Origin: Porticoccus hydrocarbonoclasticus MCTG13d
GTDB lineage: Bacteria > Pseudomonadota > Gammaproteobacteria > Pseudomonadales > Porticoccaceae
Reading direction: 5' to 3'
DNA: 64,000 bases
NCBI RefSeq assembly: GCF_000744735.1
Contig: NZ_JQMM01000001.1
Coordinates: forward strand, 1,302,001-1,366,000
Below are positions 19,494-27,574 of the stretch, piece by piece. The position numbers were made by a program, and so were the translations under genes. The notes beneath the pieces were generated by a model, which saw nothing but the letters and a program-made list of their open reading frames with translations, ran no database searches and was not told the origin of the DNA. The stretch's first letter is position 1. Every line of letters starts with the position of its first letter.

Positions 19494-20162
19494 TTAGGCC
19501 GGGGGGGCGAGCCGATCATTGACAGATCCGTTGACCCTAAACCAACCAGCGATGCTGTAGCGGTGTCGGTTGGTGGGCAAAACTTCGTGGGGAAATACTT
19601 CACTCAGGAAGATGGCCAGCGTGCCGTAAGCCGGGGTTACCCGGAGGATTTCCGGTTCACCCATTTCACCGAACAGAATCAGTTCACCTCCATCGTCTGG
19701 CATCCAGCCGGGATTCAGGTAAGCCACGGTAGAGAGTCGACGATTGGTCTGACCCCGAAAGGCATCCAGATGTTTGCGATAAAAATCCCCTGGACGGTAA
19801 TGTGAAAAATGGCTCTCGTAAGAGAATAAGCCAAGAAAAAGGTGCCGATTGAGATAAATCTGTAGTCGACCGCTCCACTCCAGCCAACGCTGCTCCGGTA
19901 GGGTTGCCCCTGCAATCCAGCGGATGGCATCCCGTCGGACAAATCGGTTCAGGGTTTGATCACAATTTCGGCCCACGCCTGCTTCGCTGAAGTCATCGCT
20001 GTGAAGCGATTGTATCTGGCCAAAGAGTTCTTCCGACAATAGTCCGGGCAGTGCGTTGGGAATAACCGCGTAGCCTTTCCCTGTGAGATCACTGGCAATC
20101 TGTGAAAACAGAAGATTTTCGACTTCCTGTTCGTCAGAGGTGTCGAAAGAGATGGATGTCAT
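19494..20162 (-). CDS. 2OG-Fe(II) oxygenase superfamily protein
   Basis: 222 residues. The double-stranded beta-helix iron site is visible: the HxD pair is HLD in YRPGDFYRKHLDAF, the distal His is in VFPHEVLPT, and the 2-oxoglutarate-binding Arg is in RHRYSIAGWFR. GGELILF is the usual beta-strand between them. This is the prolyl-4-hydroxylase-like architecture, but the substrate is unknown. The gene converges with proB, with an 18-base gap and no obvious terminator. Confidence 0.82.
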   Translation of the reverse strand: MTSISFDTSDEQEVENLLFSQIASDLTGKGYAVIPNALPGLLSEELFGQIQSLHSDDFSEAGVGRNCDQTLNRFVRRDAIRWIAGATLPEQRWLEWSGRLQIYLNRHLFLGLFSYESHFSHYRPGDFYRKHLDAFRGQTNRRLSTVAYLNPGWMPDDGGELILFGEMGEPEILRVTPAYGTLAIFLSEVFPHEVLPTNRHRYSIAGWFRVNGSVNDRLAPPA

Positions 20163-20403
20163 GTTGGTGCTAACCGGATTGAGGTGTGCGATTATCGGAT
20201 CTAAGGTGGATTGCTGTAAATGGGTTCGAGGTTTTCTTCACGCTGATTTTGCAGATATTGTGGCACTTGTGGGCAGGCAGTCGTGATAAATACCCCTTGT
20301 GGTTTTTTTGCAATCCTCTTAAATAGCGAAGTGAGTGTTGTTGGATAGAACGGTAGTCTGAAAGGTTTTTTCCATTGGATGTTGATGGTTAACAATTATT
20401 GCT

Positions 20404-22644
20404 ATGAAAAGTGTTGTTCATGAGTTAGCTCGTATTGTCCAGACCGTGGCGACGGCTGATACACCTATTGATCAGGTTAACCTGATCGTTGAGTCTATCA
20501 GTCAGACCATGGCGGTGGATGTGTGCAGCCTCTACCTGGCGAATGATCAGCGAGAAATGCTGTTACTGGCGTCCCACGGTCTGGCCGCAAAAGCTGTACG
20601 CAACGTCAAGTTGCCGCCTGGCACAGGGCTGGTGGGGCTGGTCGCCACCAGTCGTCATCCGGTCAATCTGGCCGATGGCACAGTACACCCCTCATATTGT
20701 TATGTCGCAGAGACACGGGAAGAGCAGTTCCACAGTTTTTGTGGTGTGCCTATCGTGCATGCTGGCAAAGTCATTGGTGTTCTGGTGGTTCAGGGGCGTG
20801 AAATTCGCGAGCTATCTGAGGAAGAGCAGGGCTTTTTAGTGACGTTGGCAGCCCATTTGGCATTGTTGCTGGGTACCAGTCCGCTTGCTCAGGGCGATAT
20901 GATTGGCCTCAACGAGCGGGTGTCTGGTGTCAAGGGTGCACCCGGTATCGGTATCGGTCATATCAAAATAAGCGATCACGGCGAACTGTACTCTGTGCTC
21001 GATGCGCCCTGTGAAGATATTCCCGGTGCCGTGGAGGACTGGCAGAAACTGCTTGCCGTGGTGCGGGCACAAATTGATCACGAGCAGACGTCCCTCGGCA
21101 AAGAGATATCCGGCAGTGTCGCCGGTATTTTCAGCGCCTACAACATGCTGCTGGAGGATCCGGCATTCTGCTCTTATGTAGAGAAGGGCATTCGTGGCGG
21201 CAACTGGTTGCCGGGATCGCTACGTAAGGCAGTGCAGCATTTTGCCGAATTGTTTCTGGAGATGGATGACCCTTATCTGAAAGCCCGTCACGAAGATATT
21301 CACCATCTGGGTAACAAGTTGTTCAACGCCTGGCGGGGGATCAAGCCTGTGGCCATTCCCCCCGATACGAACATCGTATTGGTGGGTTTTCAGGTAAGTG
21401 TTTCCGATATTGCCCTGATCCCCAGTGACAAATTGGTGGGGCTGGTCTGTTTTGACGGCTCAGGTCTGTCACATACAGCCGTGCTTGCCAATGCGCTCGG
21501 TATTCCTGCTGTCATGGGCACCGGCCGGTTGCGTCGGCTGGTTGATGACGCCCAAATTATTGTTGACGGGAACAATGGTCAGGTACTGCTCAATCCCGGT
21601 GATGCGGTTCTGGCAGAGTATCAGCGCTTGGTGAATGATCGCCGCGCCCTGATGAAACAGTTGGAAAAAATGCGCGATTTGCCCGCTGTGAGTCCGGATG
21701 GTATCGCCGTGACCCTTTATACCAATACCGGGCTGTTGGCAGATATCTCTCCGGGACTCTTGAGTGGCGCCCAGGGTGTGGGCCTGTACCGCACAGAAAT
21801 CCCTTTCATGGTGCACGATAGCTTCCCCTCCGAGGAAGAGCAGATCGGAGTCTATCGGCAGGTCCTGGAAGCTTACAAAGGCAAACCGGTTCATATGCGG
21901 ACCCTGGATGTTGGTGGCGACAAGCAATTGCCCTATTTCCCGGTCGACAACGAAAAAAATCCGGCTCTGGGCTGGCGTGGAGTACGCTTTACCCTGGATA
22001 ACAGCCAGTTACTGATGACTCAGGTGCGTGCCATGATGCGCGCAGCAGAGGGCATGGACAATCTGCGAATTCTGTTGCCAATGGTCAGCTCCACCAGTGA
22101 ACTCGACGACTTTTCCGAGATTTTTCTTGATGCCATAGAACAGCTGACAGCGGAGGGTTACGCTGTTACCAGGCCCGATTTGGGCGTTATGGTGGAGGTC
22201 CCGGCGGCTATTTCCCAAATCCCGTTCTGGGCCGGAAAGATCGATTTTATTTCCATCGGTTCCAATGACCTCAGCCAGTATCTGCTGGCGCTGGATCGTG
22301 ACAACCCCCGGGTGTCAGCCCGTTATGACCATGTGCACCCCGCTGTGCTGCTCGAGATTCAGCGCATTCTCAAGCTGGCCAAAGATGCTGGGATCCCGGT
22401 CAGTCTCTGTGGTGAGATGGCTTCGGATCCGGTGGCAGTGGTCCTGTTGCTCGGCCTCGGCATGCGTACGCTCAGTATGAGTGCCGCTAAATTACCCCAG
22501 ATGAAGTGGTTGATTCGTACGCTGCCTATTGCTACCGCCGAGCGTCTGGCGCACGATTCGCTGATATGCCACTATCCCGCTGATATACGGAAATTGGTGC
22601 GCCTCGAACTCGATAACCTCGGTCTTGATGAGCTGTTTAAATAG
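20404..22644 (+). CDS. ptsP: Phosphoenolpyruvate-protein phosphotransferase, nitrogen PTS (EI-Ntr)
   Basis: 746 residues. A GAF domain covers residues 5-155, followed by the EI domains: an N-terminal HPr-binding region, the phospho-histidine segment GLSHTAVLANALGIPAVMG (His near residue 357), and the PEP-binding barrel (LYRTEIPFM, RTLDVGGDKQLPYF, SIGSNDLSQYLLALDRDN, CGEMA). EI-Ntr passes phosphate from PEP to NPr and EIIA-Ntr and links nitrogen status to metabolism. The ATG lacks a strong ribosome site. The usual upstream neighbour rppH is absent: the 240 bases before it hold no gene I could support. Confidence 0.95.
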   Translation: MKSVVHELARIVQTVATADTPIDQVNLIVESISQTMAVDVCSLYLANDQREMLLLASHGLAAKAVRNVKLPPGTGLVGLVATSRHPVNLADGTVHPSYCYVAETREEQFHSFCGVPIVHAGKVIGVLVVQGREIRELSEEEQGFLVTLAAHLALLLGTSPLAQGDMIGLNERVSGVKGAPGIGIGHIKISDHGELYSVLDAPCEDIPGAVEDWQKLLAVVRAQIDHEQTSLGKEISGSVAGIFSAYNMLLEDPAFCSYVEKGIRGGNWLPGSLRKAVQHFAELFLEMDDPYLKARHEDIHHLGNKLFNAWRGIKPVAIPPDTNIVLVGFQVSVSDIALIPSDKLVGLVCFDGSGLSHTAVLANALGIPAVMGTGRLRRLVDDAQIIVDGNNGQVLLNPGDAVLAEYQRLVNDRRALMKQLEKMRDLPAVSPDGIAVTLYTNTGLLADISPGLLSGAQGVGLYRTEIPFMVHDSFPSEEEQIGVYRQVLEAYKGKPVHMRTLDVGGDKQLPYFPVDNEKNPALGWRGVRFTLDNSQLLMTQVRAMMRAAEGMDNLRILLPMVSSTSELDDFSEIFLDAIEQLTAEGYAVTRPDLGVMVEVPAAISQIPFWAGKIDFISIGSNDLSQYLLALDRDNPRVSARYDHVHPAVLLEIQRILKLAKDAGIPVSLCGEMASDPVAVVLLLGLGMRTLSMSAAKLPQMKWLIRTLPIATAERLAHDSLICHYPADIRKLVRLELDNLGLDELFK

Positions 22645-22771
22645 CGGCGTGACAGTGGGTTTCTTCAGTTGGTTAACAGGGTAGATCTGATGAACCGGCA
22701 GGTTGCCGGGATCCGGTAGCCTGGGAGCGTCTCTCTATATTTGCTGACAATACAGACAGAGTAAACAATTT

Positions 22772-24232
22772 ATGTCCAATCTTTTGCTGGTGGTGGACGA
22801 TCTCGAGGACATCAACGGCTTTGGCTTCGATGACCGGGCCATCAGTTTTGCACAATATCTGGAGGATCACCCGAAAAAAGGCGAGAAAAAGCTCAGCCTG
22901 ATCAACCTGTGTGACAGTGGAAAGTATTTGAGTAGGGGATACTATTGTTCCCTGCTGGCGGAGGCCCGGGGGCATCGGGTGATGCCTTCTGTGAACACAA
23001 TCAACGATCTGCGCAGTAAGTTGTTGTACATGTCGCGTATCACGGGTGAGCTGCTGTTATCCGGTTCCAATACGGGAGGAGAAGGGGAGAAAAAAACGTT
23101 TTATGTGAATTTTGGGGTTGCATCAGACCCCGGTTTTTCCCGCTTCGGACAGCGACTGTTTTCTGTGTATCCGGCCCCCATGCTGAAAGTTGTGTTGTTC
23201 TGGTCTGGTGGCTGGCAAGTAAAAAGTATTGTTGCCATCTCCTTGGGTAAATTGCCAAAAGCGGAGCGTCCGAAATTTTTGGAAGCGATGCTCAAATTTA
23301 ACGAAAAACGCTGGCAGAGCCCGAAAAAGAAGAAATCCTATCGCTGGGAGCTGGGTGTGCTGGTGGATCCCAAGGAGATCATGCCTCCCAGTAACAAGGA
23401 AGCCCTGAGCCGTTTTATCAAGGCTGCCGCCAAGTGTAATATCAATGCGGAGTTGATCACTGCCAGGGATTACCCGCGCCTCGGCGAATATGACGGCCTG
23501 TTTATTCGTGAGACCACCGCTATCGACCATCATACCTTCCGCTTTGCCAGGAAGGCGGAGATAGAGGGGATGGTAGTAATTGATGATCCCACCTCCATTT
23601 TGCGTTGTTGTAACAAGGTTTTTTTACAGGATGCCTTTACCTACAACGGTGTCCCAGCGCTCAAAACCCAAGTGTTTTCCACGCACACCCCAGACGACCT
23701 GGATGCCATTGAAAAGGAGTTTGGCTACCCCGTGGTGTTAAAGATACCCGAGGGTTCGTTTTCCAAAGGCGTATTCAAAGCTGCTAACAGGGAGGAGTTG
23801 TTGGCACATCTGGCTGAGCTGTTGAAAACCACTGCGTTGGTATTGGTGCAGGAGTATCTCTATACCGATTTTGACTGGCGCATCGGGGTATTCAACAATC
23901 GGCCTTTGTATGCTTGCCGTTACTACATGGCGCGCAATCACTGGCAAATCTACAATCATGGAAGCAAACGGTTTAACTCGGGTGGTTTTGAAACCCTGCC
24001 AACCTACGAAGTGCCGAGAGAAGTGCTGGATGCCGCATTGCGTGCAGCCAGGGTGATCGGTAGTGGTTTATACGGTGTAGATATCAAACATCAGGGCAAG
24101 CAGGCCTACGTAATTGAAATCAACGATAACCCCAATATTGACTACAAAGTGGAGGACGTCTATCTCGGGGATGAGCTTTATATGCTGGTGATGGCGGAAA
24201 TGGCTCGACGTCTGGAGCTGAAAGGTCGCTAG
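22772..24232 (+). CDS. RimK-family ATP-grasp ligase with RLAN domain
   Basis: 486 residues. The N-terminal half (LLLVVDDLEDINGFG, SLINLCDSGKYLSRGYYCSLLAEARGHRVMPS) matches what I know of the RimK-like ATP-grasp N-terminal (RLAN) domain. The C-terminal ATP-grasp region from about residue 280 includes VLKIPEGSFSKGVF (nucleotide lysine and loop), VQEYLYTDFDWRIGVF and YVIEINDNPNIDY (metal ligands E, N, N). Family members join an amino acid or peptide to a carboxylate using ATP; the substrate is not predictable here. It follows ptsP by 127 bases without a terminator between, so cotranscription is possible. Confidence 0.8.
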   Translation: MSNLLLVVDDLEDINGFGFDDRAISFAQYLEDHPKKGEKKLSLINLCDSGKYLSRGYYCSLLAEARGHRVMPSVNTINDLRSKLLYMSRITGELLLSGSNTGGEGEKKTFYVNFGVASDPGFSRFGQRLFSVYPAPMLKVVLFWSGGWQVKSIVAISLGKLPKAERPKFLEAMLKFNEKRWQSPKKKKSYRWELGVLVDPKEIMPPSNKEALSRFIKAAAKCNINAELITARDYPRLGEYDGLFIRETTAIDHHTFRFARKAEIEGMVVIDDPTSILRCCNKVFLQDAFTYNGVPALKTQVFSTHTPDDLDAIEKEFGYPVVLKIPEGSFSKGVFKAANREELLAHLAELLKTTALVLVQEYLYTDFDWRIGVFNNRPLYACRYYMARNHWQIYNHGSKRFNSGGFETLPTYEVPREVLDAALRAARVIGSGLYGVDIKHQGKQAYVIEINDNPNIDYKVEDVYLGDELYMLVMAEMARRLELKGR

Positions 24233-24268
24233 AAAATGACTATTGATCGCCGATTAATGGTCGGGCAT

Positions 24269-24298
24269 AAAAAAACCGGCCATCGGCCGGTTTTTTTG
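24269..24298. terminator. Bidirectional terminator between the RLAN/RimK gene and rpsT
   Basis: An A-run, CCGGCC, the loop ATC, GGCCGG and a T-run (24276-24297). The convergent genes on both sides can use it. Confidence 0.9.
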
Positions 24299-24315
24299 AT
24301 TGCAATGACAAACCC

Positions 24316-24585
24316 TTAGCTGGCTGCCATTGCCTTCAATTGGGCGTTCAGTCTGCTCTTGTGACGGGCAGCCTTGTTTTTGTGAATAATACCTTTGTCG
24401 GCCATCCGGTCAATGACAGGCACTGCTGAATTGTAAGCGGCAGTCGCCGTGGTCACTTCGCCGGTTGCAATGGCGGCGTAGGTTTTCTTGATATAGGTGC
24501 GTACCATAGAACGCAGGCCGGCATTGTGCTGGCGACGCTGTTCATTCTGACGTGCGCGTTTGCGTGCTTGGGGTGTATTGGCCAC
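24316..24585 (-). CDS. rpsT: 30S ribosomal protein S20, GTG start
   Basis: 89 residues (E. coli 87). [20 protein letters not shown] is the conserved bS20 N-terminus, and the rest is lysine- and alanine-rich. The start is a GTG at 24583-24585 with GAGAGGAG ending 6 bases upstream (24592-24599 on the plus strand). The frame extends upstream to 24783, but nothing there resembles S20. A non-ATG start fits E. coli rpsT, where a UUG start is part of weak, autoregulated initiation; whether that holds here is inference. S20 binds 16S rRNA at the base of the 30S body. Confidence 0.97.
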   Translation of the reverse strand: MANTPQARKRARQNEQRRQHNAGLRSMVRTYIKKTYAAIATGEVTTATAAYNSAVPVIDRMADKGIIHKNKAARHKSRLNAQLKAMAAS

Positions 24586-24628
24586 CTGGGTGCTCCTCTC
24601 AATCGTGAGTCTTGATTCAAGGCGCGGA

Positions 24629-24657
24629 AATATACAGGTTTTGGGGCGGCTTATCAA
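24629..24657 (-). promoter_or_regulatory. Sigma-70 promoter for rpsT
   Basis: On the minus strand TTGATA (24657-24652), a 17-base spacer and TATATT (24634-24629), about 44 bases upstream of the GTG start. Both hexamers match the consensus well. Confidence 0.7.
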
Positions 24658-24864
24658 CAGGCCGAAGGCCACAAAGTCCGCAAATTGCATTTGGCTTGAT
24701 AGCTGGGCGATTGGCGACGTGTCCAGGCGCGATACCCAGCAGTCGATCCCGGTTGTTGAAGCCGGTTGTCCGGGCCTTGCCAATCAGCAATGCCGCTATC
24801 ATCCCGTCACCAAAATCACTATGATTTGCCCCTTGCGTTTAGCTATTGTCGGGACAATGCCGGT

Positions 24865-26484
24865 TTGCAACCACAGAATTCAGACGATTCAAATCCTTCC
24901 GAGCACAAAGCCGCCGAACCCCCCGTAGCGCCTGGCCTGCTGCGCTCCAGTAGTGTGGTCGGCAGTATGACGATGCTCTCCCGGGTGCTTGGCTTGCTGC
25001 GGGATATGGTGTTTGCCAGGGTCATCGGTGCCGATGCGCTGGCGGATGCCTTCTTTGTCGCCTTTAAAATTCCGAATTTCTTTCGACGACTGTTTGCCGA
25101 GGGAGCATTTGCCCAGGCATTTGTGCCAGTACTGGGTGAGTATCGCGAAAAAGGCACCCCGGCAGCGGTCAAGGCTTTACTGGATAGCGTGGCTGGCGTG
25201 CTGGGTTCATCGCTGATTGTGCTCACCATTCTGGTGGTCATTGCTTCGCCGTTAGTCACTGCACTGTTCGCCTTTGGTTTCTGGCTCGATTACCCGGACA
25301 AGTTTGACGCTGCCAGCAGTATGCTGCGGATCACTTTCCCCTACTTGATGTTGATATCCCTGACAGGCCTGGCCGGGGCAATTCTCAACAGTTACGACCG
25401 TTTTGCCGTGCCCGCTTTCACGCCGGTACTGTTAAATCTCACCCTGATAGCCGCGGCACTGGTGGCCGCCCCCTGGTTTGATGCGCCCGTCTATGCACTG
25501 GCCTGGGGCGTGCTGGTGGCCGGGGTTGTGCAACTGCTGTTTCAGTTACCATTTCTTGCTCAGATTCACCGGCTCCCGAACCCTAAAGTGGATTGGCGGG
25601 ATGAAGGTGTGCGCAGAGTGCTTCGACTGATGGTGCCGGCAATCTTTGGCGTTTCTGTCAGCCAGATCAACCTGTTGCTGGATACTGTGATTGCCTCGTT
25701 TCTACCAACGGGCAGTATTTCCTGGCTGTATTACTCCGACCGGCTGTCTGAACTTCCGTTGGGTGTGTTTGGCATTGCGATCGCCACCGTGATTTTGCCC
25801 AGCCTGTCCCGGCAACATGCTGCCCGTACCGGGGAAGTATTCAGCCGCACCCTCGACTGGGCTCTGCGTATGGTGCTGCTGGTTGCCATTCCAGCGGCGG
25901 TGGCATTGATGATACTGGCCGAGCCGATTCTCACGACCCTGTTTTATTATGGTGATGTGATGACGCCGCGGGATATCGGAATGGCGGTCCTCAGCCTCCA
26001 GGCGTACGCGATTGGCCTGATTGCTTTCATGCTAATCAAGGTATTGGCTCCCGGTTATTTTGCCCGGCAGGATATGAAAACCCCAGTGCGTATTGGGGTG
26101 ATTGCCCTGGTAACCAATATGGTGCTCAATTTGGCGTTTGCCCTGCCGCTGGACCACTATTTTGGCATCGGGCATGTCGGGTTGGCGCTGGCAACATCGT
26201 TGGCGGCCATGCTGAATGCCGGACTGCTGTTTAGGGGCCTGTATCGCTTCGGTATTTATCATCCTTCTCCCGGCTGGCGCCGCTTTTTGCTGACCTTGCT
26301 GGGTGCGAATCTGGTCATGGCGACGGTGCTGTTGGGGTTCACGGCTCACCTGAATCAGTGGCTCTTCTGGGGCGGTTGGCAGCGTGCTGGCTGGATGCTC
26401 TTGATTTGTCTCAGTGGCATGCTGGTATACACACTGTTTTTGCTGGTGGGTGGCATGCGACCTTCTCACCTCCGCCATCGCTAG
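24865..26484 (+). CDS. murJ: Lipid II flippase MurJ
   Basis: A MATE-like MOP-superfamily protein with about 14 transmembrane segments. The conserved core starts GSMTMLSRVLGLLRDMVFARVIGA, then DAFFVAFKIPNFFRRLFAEGAFAQAFVPVL, with the arginines that line the lipid II cavity. MurJ flips lipid II across the inner membrane for peptidoglycan synthesis. The start is uncertain: the frame is open well upstream and has a TTG at 24865, an ATG at 24790 and a TTG at 24766, none with a clear ribosome site. The TTG at 24865 leaves the shortest extension (539 residues). The gene is divergent from rpsT and followed by ribF, as in Pseudomonas. Confidence 0.93.
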   Translation: MQPQNSDDSNPSEHKAAEPPVAPGLLRSSSVVGSMTMLSRVLGLLRDMVFARVIGADALADAFFVAFKIPNFFRRLFAEGAFAQAFVPVLGEYREKGTPAAVKALLDSVAGVLGSSLIVLTILVVIASPLVTALFAFGFWLDYPDKFDAASSMLRITFPYLMLISLTGLAGAILNSYDRFAVPAFTPVLLNLTLIAAALVAAPWFDAPVYALAWGVLVAGVVQLLFQLPFLAQIHRLPNPKVDWRDEGVRRVLRLMVPAIFGVSVSQINLLLDTVIASFLPTGSISWLYYSDRLSELPLGVFGIAIATVILPSLSRQHAARTGEVFSRTLDWALRMVLLVAIPAAVALMILAEPILTTLFYYGDVMTPRDIGMAVLSLQAYAIGLIAFMLIKVLAPGYFARQDMKTPVRIGVIALVTNMVLNLAFALPLDHYFGIGHVGLALATSLAAMLNAGLLFRGLYRFGIYHPSPGWRRFLLTLLGANLVMATVLLGFTAHLNQWLFWGGWQRAGWMLLICLSGMLVYTLFLLVGGMRPSHLRHR

Positions 26485-26580
26485 GGCACTGTCACAAAAG
26501 TGTTGCCGTGGCGGCGCCGCGCCTGTTTTTCCCCCATTGGGCTGGGTTATACTGCTGCCTTTGTTTCGCGATGAAAGCCG

Positions 26581-26622
26581 CCAGTGACTCCAAACCAGTG
26601 ACCGGAAACCAGTGACCGGAAA
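26581..26622 (+). repeat. Three 14-bp tandem repeats at the ribF start
   Basis: Copies at 26581-26594, 26595-26608 and 26609-26622. The last two are identical (CCAGTGACCGGAAA) and the first differs at two bases. The GTG of the third copy is the ribF start and the GGAAA of the second copy is its ribosome site. Confidence 0.9.
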
Positions 26623-27556
26623 AAAGCATCAGTTTATCCGTGGGTTGCATAATCTGCGTCCGGGACATCGAGGTTGTGTCGCGACGATCGGTTCATTTGA
26701 CGGCGTTCATCTCGGCCATCGGGCAATACTGCAACAGTTGCGTGAAAAGTCCGCAATATACGGGCTGCCTTCTGTGGTGATTATTTTTGAACCCCAGCCT
26801 CAGGAGTTTTTCTCGGGAGAGCAGGCTCCGGCCCGGCTGATGCGTTTACGCGAAAAGGTGGAAGCGCTGGTCAGCGAAGGTATAGATCGGGTGCTCTGCC
26901 TTCAGTTCAATCCTTCGTTGCGCAGTTTGTCTGCCCGACAATTTATTGACAGAGTATTAATAGAAGGACTGGATGTTCGCTGTCTGGTGGTCGGTGACGA
27001 CTTCCACTTTGGCCATGATCGCAGTGGCAATGACCGGCTGCTCAGGCAAGTGGGAGAGCAGCAGGGTTTTGATGTGATCGACACGCATACCCTGCAGTAT
27101 GGCAGCGAGCGGATCAGCAGTACGCGCATTCGCCGGGCTTTGGAGGTTGGTGATTTTGATCTGGCGGAAACGTTGTTGGGGCGACCCTATCAGATTACCG
27201 GCAGGGTGGTTTACGGACAGCAGTTGGGCCAACAGTTGGGTATCCCCACTGCCAATGTGCATCTCTATCGCTATCGCGCACCATTGAGCGGTGTGTATGT
27301 GGTGGAGGCGTTACTGGATGGCAGTCGCTTGCCCGGTGTTGCGAATGTGGGCGTGCGGCCAACCGTAGGTGACCTGATAAAACCGGTGCTCGAAGTGCAC
27401 CTGCTGGATTTTGATCAGTTAATCTACGGTCAACGAATTCATGTGGAGTTCAAAAAGAAAATACGGGAGGAGCAGACGTTTGCTTCTCTCGATGCCATGG
27501 TAACGAAAATTCACAGTGATATTGCACTGGCCCGGCAGTACTTTGCCGAGGTGTAA
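26612..27556 (+). CDS. ribF: Bifunctional riboflavin kinase / FMN adenylyltransferase
   Basis: 314 residues, standard. The N-terminal FAD synthetase domain has GSFDGVHLGHRAIL (nucleotidyl-transfer HxGH motif) and ISSTRIRRALEVGDF. The C-terminal flavokinase domain has GQQLGQQLGIPTANVHL and GVANVGVRPT. It makes FMN and FAD. The GTG at 26612 lies within the third of three 14-bp repeats. In Pseudomonas the protein starts near the RGLHNLRP segment, so a start a few codons further down is possible. It is 18 bases upstream of ileS. Confidence 0.96.
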   Translation: MTGKKHQFIRGLHNLRPGHRGCVATIGSFDGVHLGHRAILQQLREKSAIYGLPSVVIIFEPQPQEFFSGEQAPARLMRLREKVEALVSEGIDRVLCLQFNPSLRSLSARQFIDRVLIEGLDVRCLVVGDDFHFGHDRSGNDRLLRQVGEQQGFDVIDTHTLQYGSERISSTRIRRALEVGDFDLAETLLGRPYQITGRVVYGQQLGQQLGIPTANVHLYRYRAPLSGVYVVEALLDGSRLPGVANVGVRPTVGDLIKPVLEVHLLDFDQLIYGQRIHVEFKKKIREEQTFASLDAMVTKIHSDIALARQYFAEV

Positions 27557-27574
27557 CCCCGATGTTGGAAAACG

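Noticed and set aside
20201-20395. 64-codon minus-strand ORF upstream of ptsP
   Set aside because: No ribosome site, no recognisable sequence and located in a promoter gap; likely chance.
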